DNA of 60,472 bases, taken from assembly GCA_018334555.1 (NCBI GenBank), contig JAGXLR010000002.1, positions 1 to 60,472 on the forward strand, written 5' to 3'. Each line of letters begins with the position of its first letter. Positions within the stretch are counted from its first letter, which is position 1. The translations under genes were made by a program, and so were the position numbers. Of this stretch, positions 8,609 through 17,733 are shown one piece after another. Origin of the DNA: Desulfobacterales bacterium. Its GTDB lineage: Bacteria > Desulfobacterota > Desulfobacteria > Desulfobacterales > Desulfosalsimonadaceae. The notes under the pieces are model-generated. The model saw only the letters and a list, made by a program, of their open reading frames with translations. It searched no databases and was not told where the DNA came from.

Positions 8609-10696
8609 TTATTCGATCTCTATTTTCACCGTATCATAGCTGAGTTTATCCATCTCCATATCCAATTGGCCGTTCATTTCCGTATCCACCCCGAAATAGA
8701 GCGTGTACTCACCGGGAGGCAGGGAACCATCAAAAACAGGGAACTCCTCCAGATTGAACAAAGGTCCTTGAAAGCTATGCCCTATACCCGGCGCCCAGGA
8801 ATCGTCTTTTACCCGATAATGGAACCAACTGTCTTTATAGACCGCCAGCAGCCACCAATCGGCGTTCTTTATCTTATAGTGGGCATCCAGGCTGATAGCG
8901 ATCTTTAATTTTTTGCTCCGGTTGATTCTTATCGCATCCTTATCTTGGCCATTGGCCGCTATAGCGGGCCGGGGCCGTTTGCCGTTCTCAAGCATCCCCG
9001 TCCAGGCTTCCTGGCTAAAATCCGGAAAGATGCCGTTGAACGTCGGATCCGGAAACGTGCCGGGGACCACCTCGTTTTCCTCGTTGAACGCCGGCAAATT
9101 TTGCCTCAAATCTATCGGATCCCCATAGAATTCATCAAGATTGATCCGAACAGGCGTCTCAGGGGCCAGGCAGGTCGGCGTTCCGGCCAACGAACGCTGG
9201 ACGTCCGATAACAATGCACGAAAATCGGCATCCGCCTCGTCAAGCGTAAACAGATCATCCGACGGGTCGTCAGTCTCCGCTCGGATAAATTCTGATGCGG
9301 CCATATACTCGCTTATCGCCTTATTTAAATCCGTTTTGGCGCTGCCCAGTTGATGATCCGGCGTAAGCTGCAAAAAGCCTTTATAGGCTTCAAGGACATC
9401 CTCGTTTATACTAAAGTCGTCATTGGCCAATTCATCTATCAAGTCATAGAGCCTAAGGCCTATATCGTATGAATAACTGGTTTTGGCTCCCGAGCGGGCC
9501 GCATAAAGAAACGAGCGCAGCATCGCGATATCGCCGAAATCGATTTCAACCGGATTCTCGATGGGGTAGTCTGAAGGCCCAAGGCGCTCGCTATAGGATT
9601 TATCCAGCCCCTCCAAATGGGTAAGGGCCCAATTAATCTGCGGATGGATTTGGGTTTTTATCAATTCCGCAAGACTGTCGGTACGGAGAAACCCTCTAAG
9701 CGCTACCGGATTATCAAAAAGCCATCCCAAATGAACAAACTGGGAGAGTTCCGGTTTAAAGGGATCGCTGACCTCGCCAAGCAAAGATCGCCGGATCTGG
9801 CCCAGAATCCATCGAAACTCGCCCTCATCGGCAACATCCGAAAATTGGATGAGATCATCATCCTGAGGATCTGGCTCGCTGCGGATGAATGCCGAAGCCG
9901 CCAAATAGGCGTCTATCCCTTTGACCAGGGAATTTTTGGCTTCAGAGAGGTTTTGCCGCCTAAGCCTCAGGAGATCGGGATAGGCATCAATCAGATCTGT
10001 TTTTATATCCAGCGTGTCGTCTGTTATTTTGGCCAGGACATCATCGATGTCAATGTCTAAATTATAGCCGGTTAATGTTAAAAGAAAAGCTTTGGCGGTA
10101 TTCAGAAAAGACCGGTACAGGGCCACATCCCCGTAGTCAACCTCCATATCCCTGTCCGTACCGATCATTTCCCCGCTTAAAACCGTGATCGGCGTAGTAG
10201 CCTGAGATGACGTATCCTCGAGCCGATCCAGATTGGCCAGGGCGGCATCGATTTCGTTCAGGACGACATCTTCGATAAATGCGGTGATATCGCTGCCCCT
10301 GGGCGAAGCGTCCGGCAGATCCAGATTGCCCTCCATATCGTGCGGCAGTTCGGCCGTCCAGTTAAACAGATCCCGACCGCTTGCCTGGACGCCGAACCCG
10401 TCGAGCAGTCGGTTAAAATCCTCCTGGTAGGTAAGCGCAAGCATCCGGGTGACGGAATAATACAAATTGGCCTCGTCATGCGAGGGATCCTCGCCCAAGG
10501 CAGATTCAAAATAGTCATTGGCGAGCTCCATGTTTTCCTCGGCTATCGCCTGGCGCCCCTGATCTACATATGCCTTTGCGGTTTCCGCATAAACCGGCGG
10601 GGGCTGTAAAAAGCCGTTTTGCGGCCCTCCCACCGCCAATAATATCAAAAATACCGACAAAATAAGGGTTGCCTTCACTGCTTTTTTAGTTCCCAT
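8609..10696 (-). CDS. Secreted protein with TPR-like start, internal duplication and C-terminal beta domain
   Basis: A 695-residue protein of unknown function. A signal peptide covers residues 1-37 (hydrophobic 10-22, cleavage after VYA). A TPR-like helical pair follows (about 40-75). Two helical repeats of about 165 residues (about 140-308 and 345-505) share landmarks: DYGDVALYRSFL / DFGDIAMLRSFL, a central Leu/Asp-rich part, and AYLAASAFIRSE / EYMAASEFIRAE. The C-terminal 105 residues hold a compact domain (ADWWLLA, QGPLF, YTLYFGVDT, YDTVKIEI) that also occurs in the exported protein at 37591. The ATG at 10696 has AAGGAGG upstream. Probably co-transcribed with the gene at 10734. Envelope or extracellular location is inferred. 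Confidence 0.85.
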   Translation of the reverse strand: MGTKKAVKATLILSVFLILLAVGGPQNGFLQPPPVYAETAKAYVDQGRQAIAEENMELANDYFESALGEDPSHDEANLYYSVTRMLALTYQEDFNRLLDGFGVQASGRDLFNWTAELPHDMEGNLDLPDASPRGSDITAFIEDVVLNEIDAALANLDRLEDTSSQATTPITVLSGEMIGTDRDMEVDYGDVALYRSFLNTAKAFLLTLTGYNLDIDIDDVLAKITDDTLDIKTDLIDAYPDLLRLRRQNLSEAKNSLVKGIDAYLAASAFIRSEPDPQDDDLIQFSDVADEGEFRWILGQIRRSLLGEVSDPFKPELSQFVHLGWLFDNPVALRGFLRTDSLAELIKTQIHPQINWALTHLEGLDKSYSERLGPSDYPIENPVEIDFGDIAMLRSFLYAARSGAKTSYSYDIGLRLYDLIDELANDDFSINEDVLEAYKGFLQLTPDHQLGSAKTDLNKAISEYMAASEFIRAETDDPSDDLFTLDEADADFRALLSDVQRSLAGTPTCLAPETPVRINLDEFYGDPIDLRQNLPAFNEENEVVPGTFPDPTFNGIFPDFSQEAWTGMLENGKRPRPAIAANGQDKDAIRINRSKKLKIAISLDAHYKIKNADWWLLAVYKDSWFHYRVKDDSWAPGIGHSFQGPLFNLEEFPVFDGSLPPGEYTLYFGVDTEMNGQLDMEMDKLSYDTVKIEIE

Positions 10697-10733
10697 TGCC
10701 TACCTCCTTATCCCCCCACAGGATATCATAAGA

Positions 10734-11462
10734 TTAATTGATCCGGCTGCCTTCGATGCTCTCCAAAAAAAGATCGGTTACCATGCCTTTTCCGTCAATG
10801 ACCGTCTCTTCGGATTTCAACCGAAAGTCGCCCCTTATCTGGAATTTTTTATCCGCCCTCGAATACTCCATCGACTCGCATTTTAGAACCCGGCCGTTTT
10901 CGGCGCGCAGGACAATATGGCCTGAGAACTCAAGGTCTTTTTGATAAACCGCCATACCGGCCCTATCGCTCTTAATCGATGCGGCCAAGACCCCGCTTTT
11001 GAAGAATTTGGCCGAAAAGTCCCGGATCTTCAGCTCCTTGATATTATCCAGGGGCATCGAATGGGCGGATTTGCCGGCAAGCAGGAGTTTTTCGACGTCA
11101 ATGGCGTTTTCCGGGTCTGTTTTTTCACCGGTATCCAAATACACACGCATTTCAAAATCATCTATCTCGGCAACCCTGGCAAATCCTAAACGCAAAAAGC
11201 CCAACTGCTTTTTCGAAACCGTAATTTTTTTTATTTTAAATGAAGATTTCTTTTGGGAATCCTCGAATTCAACAAATGAAAGCCCGGTTGCGGCCATATC
11301 CTTCTCATAATGAATTTTTGACGGCGAGGGGCGCTTATGCGCAGAAAACGGGAAGGCCCCCAGGGCGATAAATGCGGAGACGCCGATAAGGCCGGCGATG
11401 AACAGAATAGGCAGGGCCCGTCGTTTGCGGTATGAAACGTTTTCAATCCATGCAATTGCCAT
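10734..11462 (-). CDS. LptC/OstA-like membrane-anchored protein
   Basis: A 242-residue protein with one N-terminal transmembrane segment (about residues 17-38) and a beta-rich remainder. The C-terminal part (LRAENGRVLKCESMEYS..., QIRGDFRLKSEETVIDGKGM) reads like the OstA/LptC repeat of lipopolysaccharide-transport proteins: a hydroxylated or charged beta strand, 'G.V..C..M.Y', then 'i.G.G...dl'. This suggests a periplasmic beta-jellyroll tethered to the inner membrane. No lptA, lptB or kdsC neighbour is present, so it is not assigned as LptC itself. The next gene downstream encodes a secreted repeat protein 37 bases away and is probably in the same operon. Confidence 0.6.
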   Translation of the reverse strand: MAIAWIENVSYRKRRALPILFIAGLIGVSAFIALGAFPFSAHKRPSPSKIHYEKDMAATGLSFVEFEDSQKKSSFKIKKITVSKKQLGFLRLGFARVAEIDDFEMRVYLDTGEKTDPENAIDVEKLLLAGKSAHSMPLDNIKELKIRDFSAKFFKSGVLAASIKSDRAGMAVYQKDLEFSGHIVLRAENGRVLKCESMEYSRADKKFQIRGDFRLKSEETVIDGKGMVTDLFLESIEGSRIN

Positions 11463-11797
11463 GATCCGGGCTTTATCCAGTGCCCATCCATAAATGGACG
11501 GCCACTACCTAAAAGGGTTTAGGACGTCGTCATTTTTTTCCGGAGAAATTCTATAGGGAACTCTCGCGGCCGCGGCCCTGGCTTCGGCCGAGGCCGGTGC
11601 TGGCCAAACCTTTCCTTTATTTATATAAAGTATTATATGTCTCAATGTCAAATTGAATGTCAACGATTGAAACCCATAAAAAATGGCATTTTTCGCCCTT
11701 AAAAAACCGTATCGGATAAAAAATCTCTTTTCTCCAGGTTCAAGATACGATAAGGGGCTTATGGAATAAAATTTTGGACTATGAATAAGGATAAACT
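11463..11797. other. Divergent intergenic region upstream of aspS
   Basis: About 335 bases between the divergently transcribed LptC-like gene and aspS. It contains a GC-rich block with small inverted repeats (around 11563-11605) and an AT-rich stretch around 11620-11720 that likely carries the aspS promoter. No confident promoter, riboswitch or T-box could be picked. Confidence 0.4.
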
Positions 11798-13939
11798 ATG
11801 GACATGACATTCCATGACCGCTCCATGTGCGGACACATGGGCGCCTCCCATGTGGGTCGGCAGGTGGTTCTGGCCGGGTGGGTCGATGCCCTGCGGGATC
11901 ATGGCGAGGTGCTTTTTATCCACCTTCGCGACCAGAGCGGCATCGTACAGGTGGTATTCAGCCCGGAATGCACGGAGAAATCCGTGTGCGAGCAGGCCGG
12001 TCAGCTAAGAAACGAGTTCTGCGTGCGTATCACCGGTCGGGTCGTGGACCGAACGCCGGGCACAGAAAACCCCCACATCGTTACCGGGGATGTGGAGGTA
12101 AACGCATCGGATCTCACCATCCTGAGCCAATCAGAGACGCCGCCTTTTACCATATCGGAGAAATCCATGCTGGCCGGCGCTCCGGTGCGGCAGGATCAAG
12201 CCGTCGCCGAAGACCTGAGGCTCCAGTACCGTTATCTGGACCTTCGCCGGCCGTCCATGCAGCGCCAACTCTTCAAACGTCATGCCATTATCCGGGCCAT
12301 CCGCAATTTTCTGGACGAACAGGGGTTTATCGAGGTCGAAACCCCCATGCTGACCCGCAGCACCCCGGAGGGGGCGCGGGATTACATCGTACCCAGCCGC
12401 CACCACCCCCGCAGCTTTTACGCCCTGCCCCAATCGCCCCAGCTGTTTAAACAGCTGCTAATGGTGGGCGGTGTAGAGCGCTATTACCAGATTGTCCGGT
12501 GTTTCCGGGATGAGGACCTGCGCCCCAACCGCCAGCCCGAATTCACCCAGCTTGACCTGGAGGCCGCGTTTATCGACGAGGAATTCGTCTACCGGGTTTT
12601 CGAGGAACTGGTGGCGCGAATGTTTGCCGTAGGCGGCATTGACCTGCCCCGCCCCTTTGTCCGCATGACCTGGACCGATGCCATGAACACGGCGGGAAGC
12701 GACCGGCCCGACCTGAGATTCGGCATGACGTTCGTTGATGCCACGGACATTTTCACTGACACCAATTACGCCATTTTCAGACAGATCATGGAGCGGGGCG
12801 GATGTATCAAGGGCATCAACGTCAAGGGCCAGTCCGGCAACCTTAGCAAAAATATCCTGCAAAACGAATATGCCAAAGAAATCGTGCCCGGATTCGGCGC
12901 CCGGGGCATGACCTGGATGCGGGTGGCCGATGCCGGCCTGGAGAGCAACATTGTCCAGTTCTTCAGCGAAACAGAGCAGAAACGGATCCTGGAACGCTTC
13001 GGTGCGGAAACCGGCGACGTGATCCTGATGATCGCCGATGCCTCCTGGCACCTGGTCTGCACGGCCCTGGGCCAGCTCCGCCTGCACCTGGCCCGGCGGC
13101 TGGAATTGATTCCCGAGGGAGTTTATAAACCCCTTTGGATAACAAATTTTCCCCTATTCGAGGCTACAGACACCGGCGTGACCTCCAGCCACCACCCCTT
13201 CACCATGCCGGATCAGACCGACTTCGATCCAACGGATACGGATGCCCTGCTGGATCTCAAATCCAGGGCCTATGATCTGGTGATTAACGGCGAGGAAACT
13301 GGCGGCGGGAGCATCCGTATCAATGATCGGCGCCTGCAGGACAAAATCTTTCAGGCCCTGGACCTGACCGAGGAGGATGTGGCGGAAAAATTCGGATTTT
13401 TTCTTCAGGCCCTGGAATATGGGGCTCCGCCCCATGGCGGCATGGCTTTGGGGCTGGACCGGATCACGGCCATGATTTTGTCCGCCCCCTCCATTCGGGA
13501 GGTCATCGCATTTCCCAAAAATCGCAGCGCCTTCTGCCCCCTGACCCAGGCCCCGGCTCCGGTATCCCGGGAGCAGCTGGCCGAGCTGGAACTGCTCGAC
13601 ATCAAGGACGACGCCCCGTTGCCCGGCGCCGGCCGGCAAAAAGACCCTGTGGCGTCTTTATCCTGGGTCTCCCGCATCGGTATTGAAGACGCAGAACGCG
13701 AGGAAATCCGGACGGCCGTGGCGCAGGCCAAAACCCTGGCCGAAAGGGTCAACCGGGAGGCATCGCAAAACACCGGCGAATCAGCCGAGCCGCTTTTTTC
13801 CGTGCTGCCGGCATCCAACCGGTTCCGCCCCGGTACGACGGCCAGGATCTCTGAATTATCGGAGAACAAGCGTCTATTGGAAAACGCCCCCGCCGTTAAA
13901 GGCGGATATTTCAAAGTCGCATCGGTTCTGGGACAATAA
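11798..13939 (+). CDS. aspS-gatC: Aspartyl-tRNA synthetase fused to GatC
   Basis: 713 residues, about 120 longer than ordinary bacterial AspRS. The first 600 carry the OB-fold anticodon domain, class II core and bacterial GAD insertion (about 300-430), ending with the class II motif 3 region GMALGLDRI. A His at residue 35 in the RDHG loop matches the residue linked to relaxed tRNA specificity in Pseudomonas AspRS (family knowledge). Residues 616-713 align with GatC: a helical hairpin (VSRIGIEDAEREEIR), EPLFSVLPASNRFRPG, then LLENAPAVKGGYFKV. GatC is the small belt subunit that ties GatA to GatB. AAGGA precedes the ATG at 11798. gatA follows after 12 bases. The design points to a non-discriminating AspRS physically linked to the amidotransferase that converts Asp-tRNAAsn to Asn-tRNAAsn. 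Confidence 0.92.
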   Translation: MDMTFHDRSMCGHMGASHVGRQVVLAGWVDALRDHGEVLFIHLRDQSGIVQVVFSPECTEKSVCEQAGQLRNEFCVRITGRVVDRTPGTENPHIVTGDVEVNASDLTILSQSETPPFTISEKSMLAGAPVRQDQAVAEDLRLQYRYLDLRRPSMQRQLFKRHAIIRAIRNFLDEQGFIEVETPMLTRSTPEGARDYIVPSRHHPRSFYALPQSPQLFKQLLMVGGVERYYQIVRCFRDEDLRPNRQPEFTQLDLEAAFIDEEFVYRVFEELVARMFAVGGIDLPRPFVRMTWTDAMNTAGSDRPDLRFGMTFVDATDIFTDTNYAIFRQIMERGGCIKGINVKGQSGNLSKNILQNEYAKEIVPGFGARGMTWMRVADAGLESNIVQFFSETEQKRILERFGAETGDVILMIADASWHLVCTALGQLRLHLARRLELIPEGVYKPLWITNFPLFEATDTGVTSSHHPFTMPDQTDFDPTDTDALLDLKSRAYDLVINGEETGGGSIRINDRRLQDKIFQALDLTEEDVAEKFGFFLQALEYGAPPHGGMALGLDRITAMILSAPSIREVIAFPKNRSAFCPLTQAPAPVSREQLAELELLDIKDDAPLPGAGRQKDPVASLSWVSRIGIEDAEREEIRTAVAQAKTLAERVNREASQNTGESAEPLFSVLPASNRFRPGTTARISELSENKRLLENAPAVKGGYFKVASVLGQ

Positions 13940-13951
13940 AAAAGGACGAAT

Positions 13952-15187
13952 ATGGATTCCGATCTCTTTACATATCAACCGGCATCCCCCCTGCAGGCAT
14001 CTCGGCAAGGGGCTTTGGCCGGCACACAGATCCTTGTTCAGCCGGATCTTTCCGTAAAGGACTGGCTTACAGATGCCGGATCCCGGGCATTGGCCGGTTT
14101 TCATGCGGTAATGGATGCAACTACCGTCGCCCGGGCAAAAACCGCTGGCGCCTGTCTTACCGGCAGCACCCACATGGCGGAACTGGGACTCGGGATAAAC
14201 GGAAACACCATGGCCGGGGCCCTTTCCGCCGGCTACGGACGCGTAGGGCTGGTGACCGATCTGTTGGGCGAAGCCCGCATGAGCGCTTGCCTTGCCGGCT
14301 GGTATGGATTCAAACCATCCTACGGGCTGGTTTCCCGCTTCGGGCTGGTGGGGCTGGTGCCCTCCATGGAGTGCACGGGATTTATCGCCCCAAATCCTGC
14401 CGAGATCGCAGCCGCCCTTGAGGCTGTGGCCGGACCGGATGAAAACGATTTTTCCATGCCTGCGGCGTCCCCTCAGCCCATAGGTCCCGTAGCGGCTTCC
14501 GAAAACGGGGCCAACCGGATCGGAATGCCCCGCCAGATCCGGGAGTATCTGCCAGCATCGGCGATAGAAGCCGTCGATGCCGCTCTTGGGCGTATGGCTC
14601 AAGCCGAGTTTGATGCCGGATTTGATATCCAGGAGACAGACCTGCCCGGCTTTGATCTGTTCTCCGCAGCCCACCAGGTCATCGCTTCCGTGGAAGCCTC
14701 TTCTTCCTGCGGCAAATATGACGGGGTCCGCTACGGATGTCGCGCGGAGGACGGCCGGGACTGGAACGAAATGTATATCAACTCCCGAAGTCAGGCATTC
14801 GGCACCCAAATCAAGTCCTTTTTATTCCAGGGCGCCTATTTCCAGTTCGAAAATTACACGGACTTTGAAAACGCCTGTATTTTGAGGCGGAAGCTGGTAA
14901 GCCGGCTCGATGATCTGTTTGAAGCGACGCCCCTGCTGGCCCTGCCCGTACGCCTGCCCCACGCAGAACCCGAACGGGCCGAGACCATCGAGGAAACCTA
15001 TACCGCCTTTGGGCTGACCCTGCCGGCCAACCTGGCCGGCCTGCCCGCCCTTTGCATACCGGCAGTGGCCCGGGACGGCGAGACCGATCTCGGCCTGCAG
15101 CTCATCGGTCCCCGCTTGAGCGATGCACAGGTGCTGACTGCCGGCCAAAGAATATATACCCGCATCCAGGGAGACGGCAACAAATGA
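13952..15187 (+). CDS. gatA: GatA-like amidotransferase subunit lacking the amidase triad
   Basis: A 411-residue GatA homologue (normal about 480). Fold landmarks are well kept: GFKPSYGLVSRFGLV at about 119-133, the GKYDGVRYG region, and NLAGLPALCIPA near the C-terminus. By ungapped alignment with canonical GatA the catalytic Lys of IKDN becomes Gln30 (LVQPD). The GGSSGGS loop holding the cis-Ser is deleted (around 83-92). The nucleophilic Ser of DTGGSIR becomes Glu107 (TDLLGEAR). About 50 N-terminal residues are also absent. The frame is open with no frameshift, an AGGA ribosome site, and an ATGA overlap with gatB, so it is under selection to be translated. It probably cannot hydrolyse glutamine. 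Confidence 0.88.
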   Translation: MDSDLFTYQPASPLQASRQGALAGTQILVQPDLSVKDWLTDAGSRALAGFHAVMDATTVARAKTAGACLTGSTHMAELGLGINGNTMAGALSAGYGRVGLVTDLLGEARMSACLAGWYGFKPSYGLVSRFGLVGLVPSMECTGFIAPNPAEIAAALEAVAGPDENDFSMPAASPQPIGPVAASENGANRIGMPRQIREYLPASAIEAVDAALGRMAQAEFDAGFDIQETDLPGFDLFSAAHQVIASVEASSSCGKYDGVRYGCRAEDGRDWNEMYINSRSQAFGTQIKSFLFQGAYFQFENYTDFENACILRRKLVSRLDDLFEATPLLALPVRLPHAEPERAETIEETYTAFGLTLPANLAGLPALCIPAVARDGETDLGLQLIGPRLSDAQVLTAGQRIYTRIQGDGNK

Positions 15188-16632
15188 ACCCGGATACCAA
15201 TAAATACGAAGCAATCATCGGTCTTGAAATCCATGTACAGTTGAATGCCGCCACCAAGCTTTTCTGCGACTGTCCCAATCAGCCGGGGGACGCGCCAAAC
15301 CGCAACACCTGCCCGGTCTGCCTATGGCTGCCCGGGGCCATACCCCGGCTTTCCGGCGAAGCCGTGGAGAAGGCGGTACTGGGGTGTTTGGCCGCCAACT
15401 GCACCATTGCCGAAGAAAGCGCCTTTGACCAGAAGGTCTACTATTATCCCGATCTGCCCAAAGGGTTCCAGCTCTCCCAGCACCACAAACCCCTGGCGGT
15501 AAACGGCTGGATCGATATTATCGGCGAAAACGGGGAGGCCCGGCGTCTGGGTATCCATCACATCCACATGGAGGAAGATGTGGCCCGCCTGGTCCATGAG
15601 ACCGAGGGGCGAACCCCCATCAGCCTGGTGGATTTCAACCGGGCGGGTGCGCCCCTGATTGAAATCGTCACCGAGCCGGATATGCGCAGTCCATACGAGG
15701 CCATGGAATTTTTAAAATCCCTTCGAACCCGGCTGCGCTATACCGGATGTACGGAGTGCAGCATGGAGCAGGGTACCATGCGGGCCGATGCCAATATTTC
15801 CCTGCGCCCGGCCGGCACGGAAGCTTTAAACACCAAGGTGGAAGTCAAAAACATGAACTCCATCCACCATGTGGGCGACGCCATCGCCTATGAAATCCTG
15901 CGGCAGGCCGAATGCCTGGAACGGAAAGAGCCTGTCACTCTGCACACTCGGCTGTGGGATCCTGATAAGCGCATCACCACACCGATGCGTGAAAAATTTG
16001 CCGGCCCCTGCGTACCGGATCCATCAGTGCCCGCCATCCGAATGGATGCCGAGTGGCTGGAAAAAATCCGGCAGCAACTCCCGGAGATGCCGGCCCAAAA
16101 AGCCGAACGGTTTATGGCCGATTACGGCCTGGCCCCCAACGAAGCCCATGCCATGAGCCAGGAACGGGATATGGCCGAGTTTTTCGAAGCCGCCGTCAAA
16201 CAGGTGGCAACCCCTCACAAGGCCGCCACCTGGATCACCGGCCATGTCACGCCGGCCCTCAAGGAACGCGGCCAGAGCCTCTCCGATACCTGCCTGACCC
16301 CTGAACATTTTGCCGCTCTGTTGTCGCTGATCGATCAAGAGCGAGTCAATGCCGGGGCGGCGCGGGAAGTACTGCTACAGATGCTGGAAAGTGAGGCCCC
16401 GCCAGAAGAGATCGTCGCCAAGGGCGGATATCAGCAGATCTCAGACTCGGATAGGCTCGAGGCCATCGTGGATGGCATCCTGGCCGATCATCCCGATGAT
16501 GTGGCGGCCTATCAAAATGGCAACTCTAAGGTGCTCGGGTTTTTTATGGGGCTGGCCATGAAGGCCTCGCAGGGGAAGGCCAATCCCAGGCGCTTAAAAG
16601 AGATCCTTTCCAAACGGCTCGACAGTAACTGA
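15184..16632 (+). CDS. gatB: GatB, Asp-tRNA(Asn)/Glu-tRNA(Gln) amidotransferase subunit B
   Basis: 482 residues. GatB phosphorylates the tRNA-bound carboxylate and transfers ammonia to it. The start ATG overlaps the gatA stop (ATGA), excluding a longer upstream frame. The kinase-site landmarks are present: GLEIHVQLN, HMEEDV and IEIVTEPD. The zinc site cysteines (CDC and CPVC) are intact. The GatB/YqeY-like tail ends with a KASQGKANP motif. One hallmark is altered: the usual HDYRYFPDPD segment reads AGPCVPDPS with a net 3-residue loss. Co-transcribed with the AspRS-GatC fusion and GatA, so Asn-tRNA synthesis is the likely role. Confidence 0.93.
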   Translation: MNPDTNKYEAIIGLEIHVQLNAATKLFCDCPNQPGDAPNRNTCPVCLWLPGAIPRLSGEAVEKAVLGCLAANCTIAEESAFDQKVYYYPDLPKGFQLSQHHKPLAVNGWIDIIGENGEARRLGIHHIHMEEDVARLVHETEGRTPISLVDFNRAGAPLIEIVTEPDMRSPYEAMEFLKSLRTRLRYTGCTECSMEQGTMRADANISLRPAGTEALNTKVEVKNMNSIHHVGDAIAYEILRQAECLERKEPVTLHTRLWDPDKRITTPMREKFAGPCVPDPSVPAIRMDAEWLEKIRQQLPEMPAQKAERFMADYGLAPNEAHAMSQERDMAEFFEAAVKQVATPHKAATWITGHVTPALKERGQSLSDTCLTPEHFAALLSLIDQERVNAGAAREVLLQMLESEAPPEEIVAKGGYQQISDSDRLEAIVDGILADHPDDVAAYQNGNSKVLGFFMGLAMKASQGKANPRRLKEILSKRLDSN

Positions 16633-16682
16633 TCGACCCGTTTGAGGGCCATAAAATAAAAATAGGGCCCGCCAAAAGGATG

Positions 16683-17459
16683 TTAATCGCCGGCCCGGTT
16701 CACAGGTACGCCCTGCTTTTGCAGGTAGGCCTTTAACTCGCCGATGTCGACCAATCCGAAATGAAACACGGATGCGGCAAGCAGAATCGTAGCACCCGCG
16801 TCTACGGCTTCATAAAAATGCGCCTTATTCCCCGCCCCGCCGGAAGCCACGATTTCGGCCGAGACTGCCTGCCTCATGGCCCGGATCACCGGTAGATCGT
16901 AGCCGGTACGGGCGCCGTCACCGGCTTTGCTGGTCGGCAAAATGACGGGAATCCCGTATCCATCCACTCGTTTCGCCCATTCGATGGCATCCGCGCCCGT
17001 CGCGGTTCTGCCCCCGTCAATATAGACCTCATAGCCCGAGGCCATGGCCGGGTTCTGATCGACGTCAATGGCTACGGTGACCCTATCCGCTCCAAAGGCC
17101 TTCACCATATCCGGAATCAGCTCCGGCTTGCGAAAAGCCGCGCTGCTGGTAGAAACCTTATCCGCGCCCGCCGCCAGTATCTGCTCCGCGGAGTTCACAT
17201 CCGAGACCCCGCCGCCCACCGTAAATGCAACGGTGGCGGCATCAGCCACGCGTCTGACCACATCCAGCATGGTGGCCCGGCCCTCCACCGTGGCCGTGAT
17301 ATCAAGCAGCGCCAGTTCATCCGCACCGGCGGCGCAATAGGCCCGCGCACATTCAACCGGATCCCCGGCATCTGCTATATCCACGAAATGTACACCTTTG
17401 ACAACGCGCCCGTTCAGCATATCCAGGCACGGCATAATTCGAATCGACTGGTTCATCAT
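16683..17459 (-). CDS. hisF: Imidazole glycerol phosphate synthase subunit HisF
   Basis: 258-residue (beta/alpha)8 barrel cyclase of histidine biosynthesis. It joins PRFAR with ammonia supplied by HisH to give IGP and AICAR. The conserved start motif (IMPCLDML) and VAIDVDQ hold the two catalytic aspartates; phosphate-binding GGGV and SGGAG segments are present. The ATG at 17459 is chosen because GGAG lies just upstream; the longer open frame to 17543 reads into a dispersed repeat. hisH and the other his genes are not next to it, and a repeat element lies directly upstream, so the gene looks like a stand-alone unit. Converges with gatB. Confidence 0.95.
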   Translation of the reverse strand: MMNQSIRIMPCLDMLNGRVVKGVHFVDIADAGDPVECARAYCAAGADELALLDITATVEGRATMLDVVRRVADAATVAFTVGGGVSDVNSAEQILAAGADKVSTSSAAFRKPELIPDMVKAFGADRVTVAIDVDQNPAMASGYEVYIDGGRTATGADAIEWAKRVDGYGIPVILPTSKAGDGARTGYDLPVIRAMRQAVSAEIVASGGAGNKAHFYEAVDAGATILLAASVFHFGLVDIGELKAYLQKQGVPVNRAGD

Positions 17460-17489
17460 TGTTTCTCCAATGGGTTTTATCCAGGGCAC

Positions 17490-17612
17490 TTGTTCGAAAA
17501 ATCTTGATTGTTCAAAATTTCTCGCTGCCGCTCGAAATGACAATGCGGATGTTTTTTAGAGTTACGCTCCGCAAAAATACCGCGGCTGCGGAAGAAACCT
17601 TTTTTCAGGAAA
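17490..17612 (-). repeat. Dispersed repeat copy upstream of hisF
   Basis: Inverted copy of the repeat that carries the TTTCTCGCTGCCGCTCGAAA core and the GCAAAAATACCGC block, ending near AAACCATCA, a decayed form of the family 1 terminus. It sits between hisF and the ABC permease gene. Confidence 0.7.
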
Positions 17613-17733
17613 CCATCAGGCCTGTTCCGATAAAATAAATTGGGAATATATAGCACATTTACAGGGACGCGGCAAAAAAAATCGGTTTCGCATAACCGCC
17701 TGCCTTTCCTACAAAAATTTCTGGACTGATGGC

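Noticed and set aside
17460-17543. N-terminal extension of HisF
   Set aside because: The extension is translated repeat sequence; a proper ribosome site precedes the internal ATG at 17459.
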